A stretch of DNA of 64,000 bases from Kaistia defluvii (GCF_026343955.1 NZ_JAPKNI010000011.1:62001-126000), one strand, 5' to 3'; positions 54,065 to 63,576 are shown, counted from the first letter of the stretch. Numbers and translations: made by a program. The notes: generated by a model not told the origin, from the letters alone.

Positions 54065-56854
54065 TCAGCCGCCGAACAGGCGGTCGAGCAGATTGCGGCG
54101 ATGCGGGCGCGCCTGGTAGACGCCGGCCTGGCCATCCTCGCCGACACCGGCCGGCGGAACCGGCCCGCCGCGCTCGACGCCATAGGACGGATCGCCATCG
54201 CGGTAGATGCGGGCGCCGGGTGGCGGCGCCTGATAATCGCCGCCATCGTTCCAACCGCCATCGGGCGATTCCGGGTCGCTATAGCCGCCATAATCGGGCT
54301 GGCTCGCCTGTTGGTCGCGATATTGCGGCGCCGGCTGACCATTGGCCGGACCGCGCTGCGGCGGCGGTCCGCTGCCCACGACCTGGCCGTATTCATCGAC
54401 CAGGCCGCCCTGTTCGGGACCGACATACTGGCCGTTCTGGTAAAGTTCCTGCGCCGTCTCGGCCGGGTCGCGATAGGCGTAGTTGCCGGGCAGCGCCGCG
54501 ACGGCGACGCCCTTGTGCGCCTCGGTCATGAAGCGGTTCCAGATCTGCGCCGGCAGGCTGCCACCGGTCATCCGCTTGGTCGGCTTGGAATCATCGTTTC
54601 CGAGCCAGACGCCGGTGGTGAGATTGGCCGTATAGCCGACGAACCACGCATCCTTGGAATCATTGGTGGTGCCGGTCTTGCCCGCCGCCTGCCAGCCGGC
54701 GATCGCCGCCTTGCGGCCGGTGCCGCGCGCCAGCGTGTCGGTCATCATGCTGTTCATCATGCCCACATAGAGCGGATCGATGATCTGCGTCGCCTTGACC
54801 GAGGGGTGCTCGTACAGCGTCTTGCCGGCGACGTTCTTCACCCGCGTGATGACATACGGCTTGGCGCTGTAGCCGCCATTGGCAAACGGCACATAGGCGT
54901 CGGTCAGCTCCAGCAGGCTCACTTCCGAGGTGCCGAGCGCGATGGACGGATTGGGCTGCAGCGGCGAGGTGATGCCGAGCCGCTCCGCGGTCTTGATGAC
55001 GCGGTCGGGTCCCACTTCATTGGCAAGCTGCACGGCGACCGTATTGATCGAGAGCGCCAGGGCGGTCTGCAGCGAGACGGGGCCCTTGTACATCTTCTCG
55101 TAGTTCTTCGGCTCCCAATTGCCGATCCGGGTCGGCTCGTCGACGCGGATGGTTTCCGGCACCATGCCGTATTCGAGCGCCGCGAGGTAGACAAAGGGCT
55201 TGAAGGCAGAGCCGGGCTGGCGCTTGGCGTCGACGGCCCGGTTGAACTGGCTCTGCTTGTAGTCGCGCCCGCCAACCATGGCGCGCACCGCGCCGGTGCC
55301 GTCCACCGCGACCAGCGCGCCCTGCGACACGCCGAAGGACTTGCCGCTCTTGTCGAGCGCCTCGGTCAGCGCCTTGCCGGCCATCTCCTCCAGATGCGGA
55401 TCGATCGTCGTCTCGACGATCACGTCCTGGTCGAGCGCGCCGACCACTTCCGGCACCAGATCGGCAACCCAGTCGGCCACGTAGCGGCCGGCCCCGCCCT
55501 CGCCCTCCGACTGTGCCTTGATGGTGATCGAAGCGGCCTGCTTGGCCTGCTCGGCCGTGATGAAGCCGGCTTCTCGCATGGCGCCCAGCACCACGTTGGC
55601 GCGCGCATTGGCGGCGGCCGGGTCGGAGGTCGGGGCATAGGTCGACGGCGCCTTGAGCAGGCCGGCGAGCATCGCGGCCTCCTTCAGCGAGATGTCGCGC
55701 GCCGACTTGCCGAAATAGCGCCGCGACGCCGCGTCGACGCCATAGGCGCCGGCGCCCAGATAGACGCGGTTCAGGTAGGATTCCATGATCTGGGCCTTGG
55801 AGTATTTCGTCTCCAGCCAGATCGCCATGATCGCCTCCTGGATCTTGCGATCCATGGTGCGTTCGGGCTTCAGGAACAGGTTCTTGGCCAGCTGCTGGGT
55901 AACGGTCGAGCCGCCCTGCACGACATAGCCGGACCGGAAATTGACATAGGCCGCGCGCAGCAGGCCGAGCGGATCGACGCCGAAATGGCTCTGGAAGCGC
56001 CGGTCCTCGATCGCCATCACCGCCTGGCTCAGATAGGGCGGCAATTCCTCGATGCGCACCGACTCTCCGCCAGTATCGCCGCGATTGGCGATCAGCGTGC
56101 CGTCATTGGCCAGCACCTTGATGTTGGGCGGGCGCTTGGGGACCGACCAGTTGGCGGTCGAGGGCAGTTGCGTCGCATACCAGGCGATGCCGCCGGCCAG
56201 CGCGATCGTGCCCCAGAACATCAGGATCACGGTCCACTTGATGCCGCGGCGGATCCACTTGCCGATGCCGGAACCGCCGGAAGAGCGCTTGCGGCCGCCG
56301 GAACGCGCCTTCTTGCGGGCAGGCGCCTTGCTGCGGCGCGATTTGGAGCGTCGGGAATCGGCCATGGGGTCATCTTCACCGAGATCGATGAATTCCGCAT
56401 CCTCTATGTCTTCTTCGAAGGGCTCGACCTCGGGCGGGCGCCCGCGCCGGTCGGCGGCGCCGAGTTCCGGCTCCCGCCGTTCGCGCCCGGGGCGCGGCGC
56501 GGCTTCCGGTTCCGGCTCGGGCGCTTCGCGCCGGCGGCCGGAGCGCTCCAGCGCCAGGCCCGGCTCGCGCCGTTCGGTGGCACCGGCTTTGCGAGAGCCC
56601 GGTTCGCTGCGGGCGGGGCCAAAACCGGGCTCCTGTCGTTCCGCGCCAAATTCCGGCTCGCCGCGAACGGCGCCGAAGCCCGGCTCGCTGCGCGTCTCGG
56701 CGTCGCGTTCGCCCCGCTCCCGCGGCGAACGGGGCGTGAAGCCCCCGGCCGGACGGTCGTCGGCGCCCAGGCGAATGTCGAATTCGCCTTCATCCGGGTC
56801 CTGCGGCTTGTCGAGCACCGGTTCGATCCGTTCGCTCCGCGGCGGTCTCGCCAT
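54065..56854 (-). CDS. Penicillin-binding protein 1A (bifunctional)
   Basis: Class A PBP, peptidoglycan glycosyltransferase plus transpeptidase. With the ATG at 56854 it has 929 residues. Residues 1-200 are a charged cytoplasmic tail containing three 9-residue repeats of xEPxFGxxR type (56-82); one membrane helix follows at about 207-228. The glycosyltransferase domain shows Glu283 in IEDRRFQSHFGVD and GGSTVTQQLAKNLFL. The transpeptidase has Ser549 (GSAFK), SIN at 602-604 and KTGT at 726-729. The C-terminus is Pro/Gln/Tyr-rich and ends RRNLLDRLFGG. The start could also be at 56905. Single gene. Confidence 0.93.
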   Translation of the reverse strand: MARPPRSERIEPVLDKPQDPDEGEFDIRLGADDRPAGGFTPRSPRERGERDAETRSEPGFGAVRGEPEFGAERQEPGFGPARSEPGSRKAGATERREPGLALERSGRRREAPEPEPEAAPRPGRERREPELGAADRRGRPPEVEPFEEDIEDAEFIDLGEDDPMADSRRSKSRRSKAPARKKARSGGRKRSSGGSGIGKWIRRGIKWTVILMFWGTIALAGGIAWYATQLPSTANWSVPKRPPNIKVLANDGTLIANRGDTGGESVRIEELPPYLSQAVMAIEDRRFQSHFGVDPLGLLRAAYVNFRSGYVVQGGSTVTQQLAKNLFLKPERTMDRKIQEAIMAIWLETKYSKAQIMESYLNRVYLGAGAYGVDAASRRYFGKSARDISLKEAAMLAGLLKAPSTYAPTSDPAAANARANVVLGAMREAGFITAEQAKQAASITIKAQSEGEGGAGRYVADWVADLVPEVVGALDQDVIVETTIDPHLEEMAGKALTEALDKSGKSFGVSQGALVAVDGTGAVRAMVGGRDYKQSQFNRAVDAKRQPGSAFKPFVYLAALEYGMVPETIRVDEPTRIGNWEPKNYEKMYKGPVSLQTALALSINTVAVQLANEVGPDRVIKTAERLGITSPLQPNPSIALGTSEVSLLELTDAYVPFANGGYSAKPYVITRVKNVAGKTLYEHPSVKATQIIDPLYVGMMNSMMTDTLARGTGRKAAIAGWQAAGKTGTTNDSKDAWFVGYTANLTTGVWLGNDDSKPTKRMTGGSLPAQIWNRFMTEAHKGVAVAALPGNYAYRDPAETAQELYQNGQYVGPEQGGLVDEYGQVVGSGPPPQRGPANGQPAPQYRDQQASQPDYGGYSDPESPDGGWNDGGDYQAPPPGARIYRDGDPSYGVERGGPVPPAGVGEDGQAGVYQARPHRRNLLDRLFGG
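56609..56689 (-). repeat. 27-bp tandem repeats in the PBP1A cytoplasmic tail
   Basis: Three 27-bp units encode SEPGFGAVR, GEPEFGAER and QEPGFGPAR, with a partial fourth (SEPGSRKAG). They are degenerate at the DNA level. Confidence 0.65.
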
Positions 56855-57091
56855 GCCTGTTTCGTCTTCCGATCCAAAGGGTCGATAGGGTGCGCGGGGG
56901 CGCATGTTTAGCGGCCCGAATGCTCCATGAATACGGCGATTTCAGGGGAATCGGCAGTTGCCAACCGCTGATCGTCGCCGCGGAGCGGCCGGCCGGTCCC
57001 GCCGCGGCCGGCCTGTGACCCCCGTAACAGCGCCGGGAACGAAGATGGATAATGCTTCGTTAAGCAACGGGGTCGGTCGAAGGAGACGGCA

Positions 57092-57628
57092 ATGGCACGG
57101 TTGGCAAGACAGACGGAACAGCAGGCGACGATGCAGATCGCCGCGACTCTGGCCGCCTCCACGACGCTCGTGCTCTTCCTCGGCAGCAGGACGCCTCTGG
57201 AGCCGTCGGCGACGCTGGCGGCGCTGACGCCGATCGCGCTGTGCGCCCTGCTCTACCTGTCCGGCGCGCTCGCCGCCACCAGCGTCACCAGTCTGTCGCG
57301 CCGCCCCATCCTTGGCGTCGCCGCGCTGACCGGCTTCGCGCCGTTCGGCCCGCTGCTGCCGCCCTCCGAGGACTGGGCGCTGTACGCCGCCTTTGCCATT
57401 TTCGGCCTGCTCACCGCCGGCAGCCTGCGCGCCGTCGTCGCCGCCTTCGCCCGCGAGCGGCTCGGGAGCCTGTGCGGCGCATGCGGGCTCGGCCTGATCG
57501 CCGCCATCGCGGCGACCGCCGGCATGGCCGACGGCCCGCTGATGCAGATGGTCCTCGCGCTGACCGGCATCACGGCCTTGCTCGCCGTCGCCACCGTCGT
57601 CGCCACCAGCCCGGCCAAGGTCCGCTGA
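57092..57628 (+). CDS. Hypothetical membrane protein
   Basis: A 178-residue protein that I do not recognise. About five hydrophobic helices (for example LSGALAATSVTSLSRRPILGVAALTGFAPFG and LTGITALLAVATVVATS) alternate with short loops; Ala, Leu and Gly make up most of the sequence. The short polar N-terminus (MARLARQTEQQATMQ) is probably cytoplasmic. GAAGGAGACGGCA precedes the ATG, which supports a real gene. It lies between the PBP1A gene (divergent) and polA. Confidence 0.6.
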   Translation: MARLARQTEQQATMQIAATLAASTTLVLFLGSRTPLEPSATLAALTPIALCALLYLSGALAATSVTSLSRRPILGVAALTGFAPFGPLLPPSEDWALYAAFAIFGLLTAGSLRAVVAAFARERLGSLCGACGLGLIAAIAATAGMADGPLMQMVLALTGITALLAVATVVATSPAKVR

Positions 57629-57721
57629 CCCCGTTGCCGCCGACAGTCCGATGGCAACAGAAGCGTTGTCATCGTGTCGCCGGCTGTAGCCAAACCGGAT
57701 GCTCGCGGGCATAGTCCGCGC

Positions 57722-60676
57722 ATGTCAGACACGCTCGCTTCCGCCATCGTTTCCCGCCCCGTCCAGAAGGGCGATCACGTCTTTCTGGTCGATGGATCGT
57801 CCTATATTTTCCGCGCCTACCATGCGCTGCCGCCCTTGACGCGCAAATCCGACGGCCTGCCCGTCGGCGCCGTCGCCGGCTTCTGCAACATGCTGTGGCG
57901 GCTGCTCAAGGAAGCGAACGAGGCCGGCGTCAAGCCGACCCATCTGGCGGTCATCTTCGACCATTCCGCCACCACCTTCCGCAATGCGCTCTACGACAAG
58001 TACAAGGCGCAGCGCCCCGAGCCGCCCGAAGACCTGCGGCCGCAGTTCGGGCTGATCCGCCAGGCGGTCGGCGCCTTCAACGTTCCGTCGATCGAGATGG
58101 AGGGTTTCGAGGCCGACGATCTCATCGCCACCTACACCAGGCAGGCGGTGGCCGCCGGCGCCGACGTCACCATCGTCGCCTCCGACAAGGACCTGATGCA
58201 GCTGATCGAGCCGGGCGTGATCATGCTCGACACGATGAAGGGCAAGACGATCGGCCGCGACGAGGTGATCGAGAAATTCGGCGTGCCCCCCGAGAAGGTC
58301 GTCGACGTGCAGGCGCTGGCCGGCGATTCCGTCGACAACATTCCCGGCGTCCCCGGCATCGGCGTCAAGACGGCGGCGCAGCTGATCGAGACCTATGGCG
58401 ATCTGGAAACGCTTCTGCAGCGGGCCGAGGAGATCAAGCAGCCGAAGCGCCGCGAGGCGCTGATCGCCCATGCCGAGATGGCGCGGATCTCGATGCAGCT
58501 GGTGACGCTGGACCGCGACGTACCGCTCAACGAGCCGATCGACCGGCTCGGCGTGCGGCCGATCATCGGCGAGCAGCTGATCGCCTTCCTCAAGGCGATG
58601 GAATTCACGACGCTGACCGGCCGCGTCGCCGCTGCCACCGGCGTCGAATCCGGCGCCGTCGAAGCGGATGGCACACTGACGGCCAGGGCCCGCGAGGCGG
58701 GCCGCGCCGCGACCGCCGCCTCGCTGTTCGGGGCCCAGGCCGCGCCGCAGCCGGGCCTCGAGGACATTGGCGGGCTGACGCCCTCCAGCCTCTCGGCCAC
58801 CCGGGCCAGCGCCATCAAGGCGATCCCCTTCTCGCATTCCGGCTATGAGACGGTGCGCACGGAGGACAGCCTCCGGGCCTGGATCGCCCGCGCCACCGAA
58901 CTCGGCGTCGTCGCCGTCGACACAGAGACCACCTCGCTCGACCCGATGCAGGCCGAGCTGGTGGGCATATCGCTCGCCGTGGCGCCGAACGAGGCCTGCT
59001 ATATCCCGCTCGCGCATCGCGGCGAGGGCGACGGCCTGTTCACGGAAGGGCTCCTGCCCGACCAGCTCGATATCCGCGTGGCGATTGCGCTGCTGAAGCC
59101 GATGCTGGAAGACCGCGCCGTGCTCAAGGTGGCGCAGAATCTCAAATATGACTGGCTGATGCTCGCCCGCCACGGCATCGAGACGGCGCCTTTCGACGAC
59201 ACCATGCTGATCTCCTATGTGCTCGACGCCGGTCGCGGCACGCATGGCATGGATCCGCTGTCGGAGAAGTGGCTTGGCCACAAGCCGATCTCGTTCGACG
59301 ACGTCACCGGCAAGGGCAAGGCGCGCATCACCTTCGACCGCGTGCCGATCGAGCGCGCCAGCGAATACGCCGCCGAGGATGCCGACGTCACGCTGCGGCT
59401 CTGGCAGGTGCTGAAGCCGCGCCTCGCCGCCGAGGGCATGTCGACCGTCTACGAGACGCTGGAGCGGCCGATGATTCCGGTGCTGGCCTCGATGGAGCGG
59501 CGCGGCATCTCGATCGACCGCGCCATCCTCTCCCGGCTCTCCGGCGAATTCGCCCAGAGGGCGGGCGCGCTGGAAGCCGAGATCCAGGAAATCGCCGGCC
59601 AGCCCTTCAATGTCGGCTCGCCGAAGCAACTCGGCGACATCCTGTTCGGCGTGATGGGCATGCCCGGCGGCACCCGCACCGCGACCGGCGCCTGGGCGAC
59701 AGGCGCCAGCATCCTGGAGGACCTTGCGGAACAGGGCTTTGAGTTGCCGCAGAAGATCCTCGACTGGCGCCAGCTCTCGAAACTGCGCTCGACCTATACC
59801 GACGCGCTGCCGGGCTATGTCCATCCCGAGACCCGGCGGGTCCACACCTCCTACGCGCTCGCCGCCACGACGACGGGCCGCCTGTCCTCGTCCGAGCCGA
59901 ACCTGCAGAACATCCCGGTCCGCACCGAGGCGGGGCGCAAGATCCGCGCCGCCTTCATCGCCGATCCCGGTTTCAAGCTGGTCTCGGCCGACTATTCGCA
60001 GATCGAGCTGCGGCTGCTCGCCGAGATCGCCGACATCCCGCAGCTGAAGACGGCCTTCTCGGAAGGCATCGACATTCACGCGCTCACCGCGTCGGAGATG
60101 TTCGGCGTGCCGGTCGAAGGCATGCCTTCGGAAGTGCGTCGCCGCGCCAAGGCGATCAATTTCGGCATCATCTACGGCATTTCGGCCTTCGGCCTCGCCA
60201 ACCAGCTGTCGATCGCCCGCGAGGAGGCCGGCGCCTATATCAAGCGCTATTTCGAGCGCTTCCCGGGCATCCGCGACTACATGGAAGAGACCAAGCGGAT
60301 CTGCCGCGACCTCGGCTATGTCACGACGCTGTTCGGCCGCCGCTGCCACTATCCCGAGATCGCCTCGAAGAACGCCTCGATCCGTGCCTTCAACGAACGC
60401 GCCGCCATCAACGCCCGCTTGCAGGGCACGGCGGCCGACATCATCCGCCGCGCCATGGTCCGCGTCGAGCCGGCGCTGGAGGAAGCGGGCCTCAACGCGC
60501 GCATGCTGCTGCAGGTGCATGACGAACTGATCTTCGAGGTGCCGGAGGCGGAGGTGGAGCCGACACTGGCGCTGGTCACCCGCGTCATGGAGAACGCGCC
60601 CACGCCGGCCGTGGCGCTCAGCGTGCCGCTCAATGTCGACGCGCGCGCCGCCGACAACTGGGACGAGGCGCACTGA
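57722..60676 (+). CDS. polA: DNA polymerase I
   Basis: Repair and Okazaki-fragment polymerase. The 984-residue protein has three intact domains: 5'-3' exonuclease (residues about 15-310: VDGSSYIFRAYHALPP, FEADDLIATYT, GDSVDNIPGVPGIGVKTA), 3'-5' proofreading exonuclease (about 395-560, with VVAVDTETTSLDP holding the Asp-x-Glu pair) and the polymerase domain (FKLVSADYSQIELRLLAEI, RRRAKAINFGIIYGIS, and the motif C QVHDELIFEVPEAE). The retained Asp-x-Glu pair shows that the proofreading site is not lost as it is in some PolA proteins. The ATG at 57722 begins MSDTLASAIVSRP. Convergent with the haem locus, with a hairpin between. Confidence 0.97.
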   Translation: MSDTLASAIVSRPVQKGDHVFLVDGSSYIFRAYHALPPLTRKSDGLPVGAVAGFCNMLWRLLKEANEAGVKPTHLAVIFDHSATTFRNALYDKYKAQRPEPPEDLRPQFGLIRQAVGAFNVPSIEMEGFEADDLIATYTRQAVAAGADVTIVASDKDLMQLIEPGVIMLDTMKGKTIGRDEVIEKFGVPPEKVVDVQALAGDSVDNIPGVPGIGVKTAAQLIETYGDLETLLQRAEEIKQPKRREALIAHAEMARISMQLVTLDRDVPLNEPIDRLGVRPIIGEQLIAFLKAMEFTTLTGRVAAATGVESGAVEADGTLTARAREAGRAATAASLFGAQAAPQPGLEDIGGLTPSSLSATRASAIKAIPFSHSGYETVRTEDSLRAWIARATELGVVAVDTETTSLDPMQAELVGISLAVAPNEACYIPLAHRGEGDGLFTEGLLPDQLDIRVAIALLKPMLEDRAVLKVAQNLKYDWLMLARHGIETAPFDDTMLISYVLDAGRGTHGMDPLSEKWLGHKPISFDDVTGKGKARITFDRVPIERASEYAAEDADVTLRLWQVLKPRLAAEGMSTVYETLERPMIPVLASMERRGISIDRAILSRLSGEFAQRAGALEAEIQEIAGQPFNVGSPKQLGDILFGVMGMPGGTRTATGAWATGASILEDLAEQGFELPQKILDWRQLSKLRSTYTDALPGYVHPETRRVHTSYALAATTTGRLSSSEPNLQNIPVRTEAGRKIRAAFIADPGFKLVSADYSQIELRLLAEIADIPQLKTAFSEGIDIHALTASEMFGVPVEGMPSEVRRRAKAINFGIIYGISAFGLANQLSIAREEAGAYIKRYFERFPGIRDYMEETKRICRDLGYVTTLFGRRCHYPEIASKNASIRAFNERAAINARLQGTAADIIRRAMVRVEPALEEAGLNARMLLQVHDELIFEVPEAEVEPTLALVTRVMENAPTPAVALSVPLNVDARAADNWDEAH

Positions 60677-60706
60677 GCAGCGTCCGCGCCGATCCTGAAA
60701 CAAGGA

Positions 60707-60731
60707 GGGCGCGGCCTGACCGGCCGCGCCC
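60707..60731. terminator. Hairpin between polA and the hmu genes
   Basis: GGGCGCGGCC (60707-60716) pairs with GGCCGCGCCC (60722-60731), 10 base pairs, 5-base loop. On the minus strand it is followed by TCCTTGTTT. Probably a shared terminator. Confidence 0.65.
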
Positions 60732-60760
60732 CAAGATCCTGCCTCGCCGGCAGCGTCGGA

Positions 60761-61072
60761 TCAGATGACGCCTTCGACCGACTGGAAGCCTTCGAAATTC
60801 GGGTGGCCGAGGAACATCGGCTTGCGGTCGCCGGCGCCCTTGTGGGAATCGCGGAACTGCTGCGACTTGGTCCAGGCGACGAAATGCTCTTCGCTCTGCC
60901 AGACCGTGTGCGACGAATAGAGGGTGTGATCCTCGGCGGTCGCGCCCTTCAGCAGGTTGAAGGAGATGTAGCCTTCGAGCTCGTGCAGGTTGCGCGGGCG
61001 CGTGCGCCAGACTTCCTCGAACTCGGCTTCCATGCCCTTGATGACTTTGAAGCGGTTCATGGCGATGTACAT
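60761..61072 (-). CDS. IsdG-like haem-degrading monooxygenase (HmuD/HmuQ type)
   Basis: A 103-residue ABM-fold protein that opens the haem ring to release iron, as in HmuD and HmuQ of Bradyrhizobium. The active-site residues of IsdG-type enzymes (Asn, Trp, His) correspond to Asn6 (MYIAMNRF), Trp67 (FVAWTK) and His77 (RDSHKG), with the same spacing. Other landmarks are GYISFNLLKG and TVWQSEEHF. The ATG at 61072 fits this start. It lies downstream of the haem receptor gene on the same strand, with a hairpin in the gap. Confidence 0.88.
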   Translation of the reverse strand: MYIAMNRFKVIKGMEAEFEEVWRTRPRNLHELEGYISFNLLKGATAEDHTLYSSHTVWQSEEHFVAWTKSQQFRDSHKGAGDRKPMFLGHPNFEGFQSVEGVI

Positions 61073-61174
61073 GATCGTTCTTCCGTTTGCGTGCCGATGA
61101 GGTGCGTGTAGGGGTGATTCTTCAAGATAGGCAAAAAATGAGGAGGGACGACCGTTTCCGGCCTTCCCCCCTCG

Positions 61175-61209
61175 CGCCTGCCCGTCGTCACCACACCGCC
61201 GGGCAGGCG
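61175..61209 (-). other. Inverted repeat between hmuR and the haem monooxygenase gene
   Basis: CGCCTGCCCG (61175-61184) and CGGGCAGGCG (61200-61209) are perfect inverted repeats across a 15-base loop, 15 bases past the receptor stop. No U-run follows, so it is a stabiliser or partial terminator. Confidence 0.45.
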
Positions 61210-61223
61210 GTCTCAAAGCCGGC

Positions 61224-63359
61224 TCAGAACTGCATCTTCGCCGTCAGGAGGAAGGTGCGACCGCGACCCGTGTCCATTGCCGGAGCGCTGGCGATGTTGG
61301 ACAGGGCGGGCGTGTAGGCCTTGTCGAACAGATTCGTGATATTGGCCGAGAGGTCGAGGCCGTTGTCGAACTTGTAGTTGGCGAAGGCATCGACCAGCGT
61401 ATAGGCGGCCCAGTCGGCCTGCGGACCGAACAGGGCTTCGCCGCCCTGCGTCTCGCCGACATAGTTGACTCGCCCGCCGATCGTCAGGCGCTGCTCGAGG
61501 AAGCGCGCGCCGCCGGTCAGCGTGAAGACGTTGTCGGGCATGTAGCTGGAGGCGCCGAGCCCGTTGGTCTGCGAGGGCAAGTCGGTATTCGTGTAGGTGT
61601 AGGCGATGCTGCCGAACGCGAAACCCGCATCATAGGCGGTCTCCAGTTCGAAGCCCTGGACCGTCGACGTCCCTGGATTGTTGACGAACATCACTGAACC
61701 GCCCTGGCCAAGTCCGGCGGTGATGTAGTTTTCGATGTTCTGGTAGAAGTAGTTGGCCTTGATGCGGAAGATGTCGCCCTCGGTCAGCAGCCCGTTCTTG
61801 CGGATATTGGCGCCGACTTCCCAGCCCTTCAGGATCTCGGGATCCAGGAACGGGTTGGGGCCCATGCCGATGCCGCCACCGGGATGCGAGCCACCCAGCA
61901 TCGTCTCGTTGATGGTCGGGGCGCGGAACGTCTCGGCATAGGTCACATAGGGCTGGAGCCACTCATAAGGATTGAGGGCCACGGTGAGGCGCGGATTGAC
62001 GCGACCTTCCGACTGGTCGAGCTCGTTATTGCCCGCCGGCAGTCCGGCGCCATTGCCAGGCTGCGCCACAAAGGCGCCGTCGAGCGTGTAGAAATCGTAG
62101 CGCAGGCCTGCGATTACATCGACGATGTTGTAGCTGAACGTCGTTTCCGAGAAGACGCCGCCAATTCCGCTCTTGCCGCTCGGATTGACGCCACCCCCGA
62201 TGGTGGGGTTGACCGTGTTGTAGGTGTCGACCGTGTCGTGGAAATACTCGAAGCCGTAAATCGCGCTGGCGCGAACGGCGCCGAGGTCAAAATTCGACGT
62301 GTTGGAGATGTCGAACCCGATGCCTTGATCATCGATGTGACGGCCGGCATAGGAGCCCGTCGTGATCGGGCTGTCATAGTCCATCTTGACGTCGCTGTAG
62401 TACAGGTGCGCCCGGACGTTGACGAGTTCGCTATCGGGATCCCAGTTGACGCCTGCCGAGTAGGTGTTCGACTTGACGTTCTGATTGTAGCTGTTGGCCG
62501 AAAAATCATTGTCGTAGAGGACGGCGCCGAGATTGACCGTCAGGTCGTCGGTCGGCTTGAACTCGCCCTTGACCAGGCCGGAAAGCAGGTTCTGACCGGT
62601 ATAGGGCACCGTGATGCCGTCGCCATTCTGGTAGTCGCCGGGATTGCTGTAGCTGATCGCACCGGCGATGGCCGCGCCGCCGCCGGTCGAGCGCAGCGCG
62701 CCGGCCGCCATTTCGGAGAAGCCGACGTCGTTGCTGCCCCAGGTGAGCGTCGCCAGCGCACCCCAGTTCTTGCCGTCCTTCAGGATATCGTCGATGCCGA
62801 TGGTGCGCATATTGGCGGTACCGGCCAGCGCGCCAGCGCCGCCCGCGGTCGACACCGCGCCGCGCTGCACGTCAACACCGGCGACCAGCGCCGGGTCGAC
62901 ATAGACGAAGCCCTGCGCCTCGTGGCCGGTGAAGCGGAAGTTCTGCCGGACACCGTCGATCATGGCGTTGACGCGGCCCGACCCTTCGAAGCCCCGGATG
63001 TTCACCGACAGGCCGGGGTTCTGGATGCTGTCGCGCGAGAACGTGCCGGGCATGGCGCGGAGCACATTGCCGATATTGCGCTGGCCGAACAGCTGGATCT
63101 CGTCCTCGCCGGCCGTGCTGATCGGCGCCGGGGTCGTGAACGGGTTCTTCCAGCCGTCCCGGTCGCTCGTCACGACGATCGGCGCCAGGAAGGCGGTCTC
63201 GCCCTTGGCGGCCTTCTTCTTCAGCTCCTCGTCGGTTTCCGTGCGATCGGCGGCCGGCGCCGGGGCGGTCTGCGCCCTGGCGGCGGTGGCCGCGAATGTA
63301 GCGAGGAGGGCTGCGGCCGTACCAGCCATCAGCCAAGTCTTGTGTCGAGCAACACGCAT
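61224..63359 (-). CDS. hmuR: TonB-dependent haem/haemoglobin receptor
   Basis: A 711-residue outer-membrane receptor of the haem/haemoglobin family. It has a signal peptide (MRVARHKTWLMAGTAAALLATFAATAARA), a TonB-box-like stretch (FLAPIVVTSDRDG), the plug domain (RNIGNVLRAMPGTFSRDS, VNIRGFEGSGRVNAMIDGVRQN), the haem-receptor FRAP motif in YAETFRAPTINETMLGG, an NPFLDPEILKGWEVG segment, and the final strand GRTFLLTAKMQF with terminal Phe. GGGG lies 6 bases before the ATG at 63359. Divergent from hemP-hmuT; the shared region has Irr- and Fur-like sites. The haem oxygenase gene is downstream. Confidence 0.93.
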   Translation of the reverse strand: MRVARHKTWLMAGTAAALLATFAATAARAQTAPAPAADRTETDEELKKKAAKGETAFLAPIVVTSDRDGWKNPFTTPAPISTAGEDEIQLFGQRNIGNVLRAMPGTFSRDSIQNPGLSVNIRGFEGSGRVNAMIDGVRQNFRFTGHEAQGFVYVDPALVAGVDVQRGAVSTAGGAGALAGTANMRTIGIDDILKDGKNWGALATLTWGSNDVGFSEMAAGALRSTGGGAAIAGAISYSNPGDYQNGDGITVPYTGQNLLSGLVKGEFKPTDDLTVNLGAVLYDNDFSANSYNQNVKSNTYSAGVNWDPDSELVNVRAHLYYSDVKMDYDSPITTGSYAGRHIDDQGIGFDISNTSNFDLGAVRASAIYGFEYFHDTVDTYNTVNPTIGGGVNPSGKSGIGGVFSETTFSYNIVDVIAGLRYDFYTLDGAFVAQPGNGAGLPAGNNELDQSEGRVNPRLTVALNPYEWLQPYVTYAETFRAPTINETMLGGSHPGGGIGMGPNPFLDPEILKGWEVGANIRKNGLLTEGDIFRIKANYFYQNIENYITAGLGQGGSVMFVNNPGTSTVQGFELETAYDAGFAFGSIAYTYTNTDLPSQTNGLGASSYMPDNVFTLTGGARFLEQRLTIGGRVNYVGETQGGEALFGPQADWAAYTLVDAFANYKFDNGLDLSANITNLFDKAYTPALSNIASAPAMDTGRGRTFLLTAKMQF

Positions 63360-63541
63360 GCGAGCCCCATAGGCATTGGTTTGAATGGGCCTGGCTGGCT
63401 GTCCGGGCGCGCATGGCGGCGGCACTGGCGTGCTTGGCAATCTGCCGTTCTCCGTGGCTCCCCCGAGCGCATCGAAACCGGCATCGACGATCTTTCACTT
63501 GCGGAGATACGAAAAGGTGAGTACGTCAGTCAACTAAATTG

Positions 63542-63558
63542 TTGCGAATTATTCGCAA
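63542..63558. promoter_or_regulatory. 8-1-8 palindrome in the hmuR-hemP intergenic region
   Basis: TTGCGAAT-T-ATTCGCAA, perfect over 17 bases. Its layout TGxxAAT-N-ATTxxCA is like the Fur 7-1-7 box (TGATAAT-N-ATTATCA) but with GCG instead of ATA. It ends 2 bases before the Irr-like site. Confidence 0.55.
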
Positions 63559-63559
63559 G

Positions 63560-63576
63560 TTTAGAACAACTCAAAA
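63560..63576. promoter_or_regulatory. Irr-type iron control element (ICE)
   Basis: TTTAGAA-CAA-CTCAAAA, compared with the ICE consensus TTTAGAA-N3-TTCTAAA: 7/7 in the left arm and 5/7 in the right. Placed 34 bases before hemP and 200 bases before hmuR. Irr activates or represses haem and iron genes through this element in Hyphomicrobiales. Confidence 0.5.

Noticed and set aside
54101-56911. Long antisense reading frame (936 codons) opposite the PBP1A gene
   Set aside because: PBP1A has all transglycosylase and transpeptidase motifs; the reverse frame has no recognisable domain and no ribosome site.
57725-60703. Very long antisense reading frame (992 codons) opposite polA
   Set aside because: It is the antisense of a complete PolA with intact motifs. 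Its product is low-complexity with His/Arg/Asp/Gly bias, typical of reverse frames in high-GC genes.
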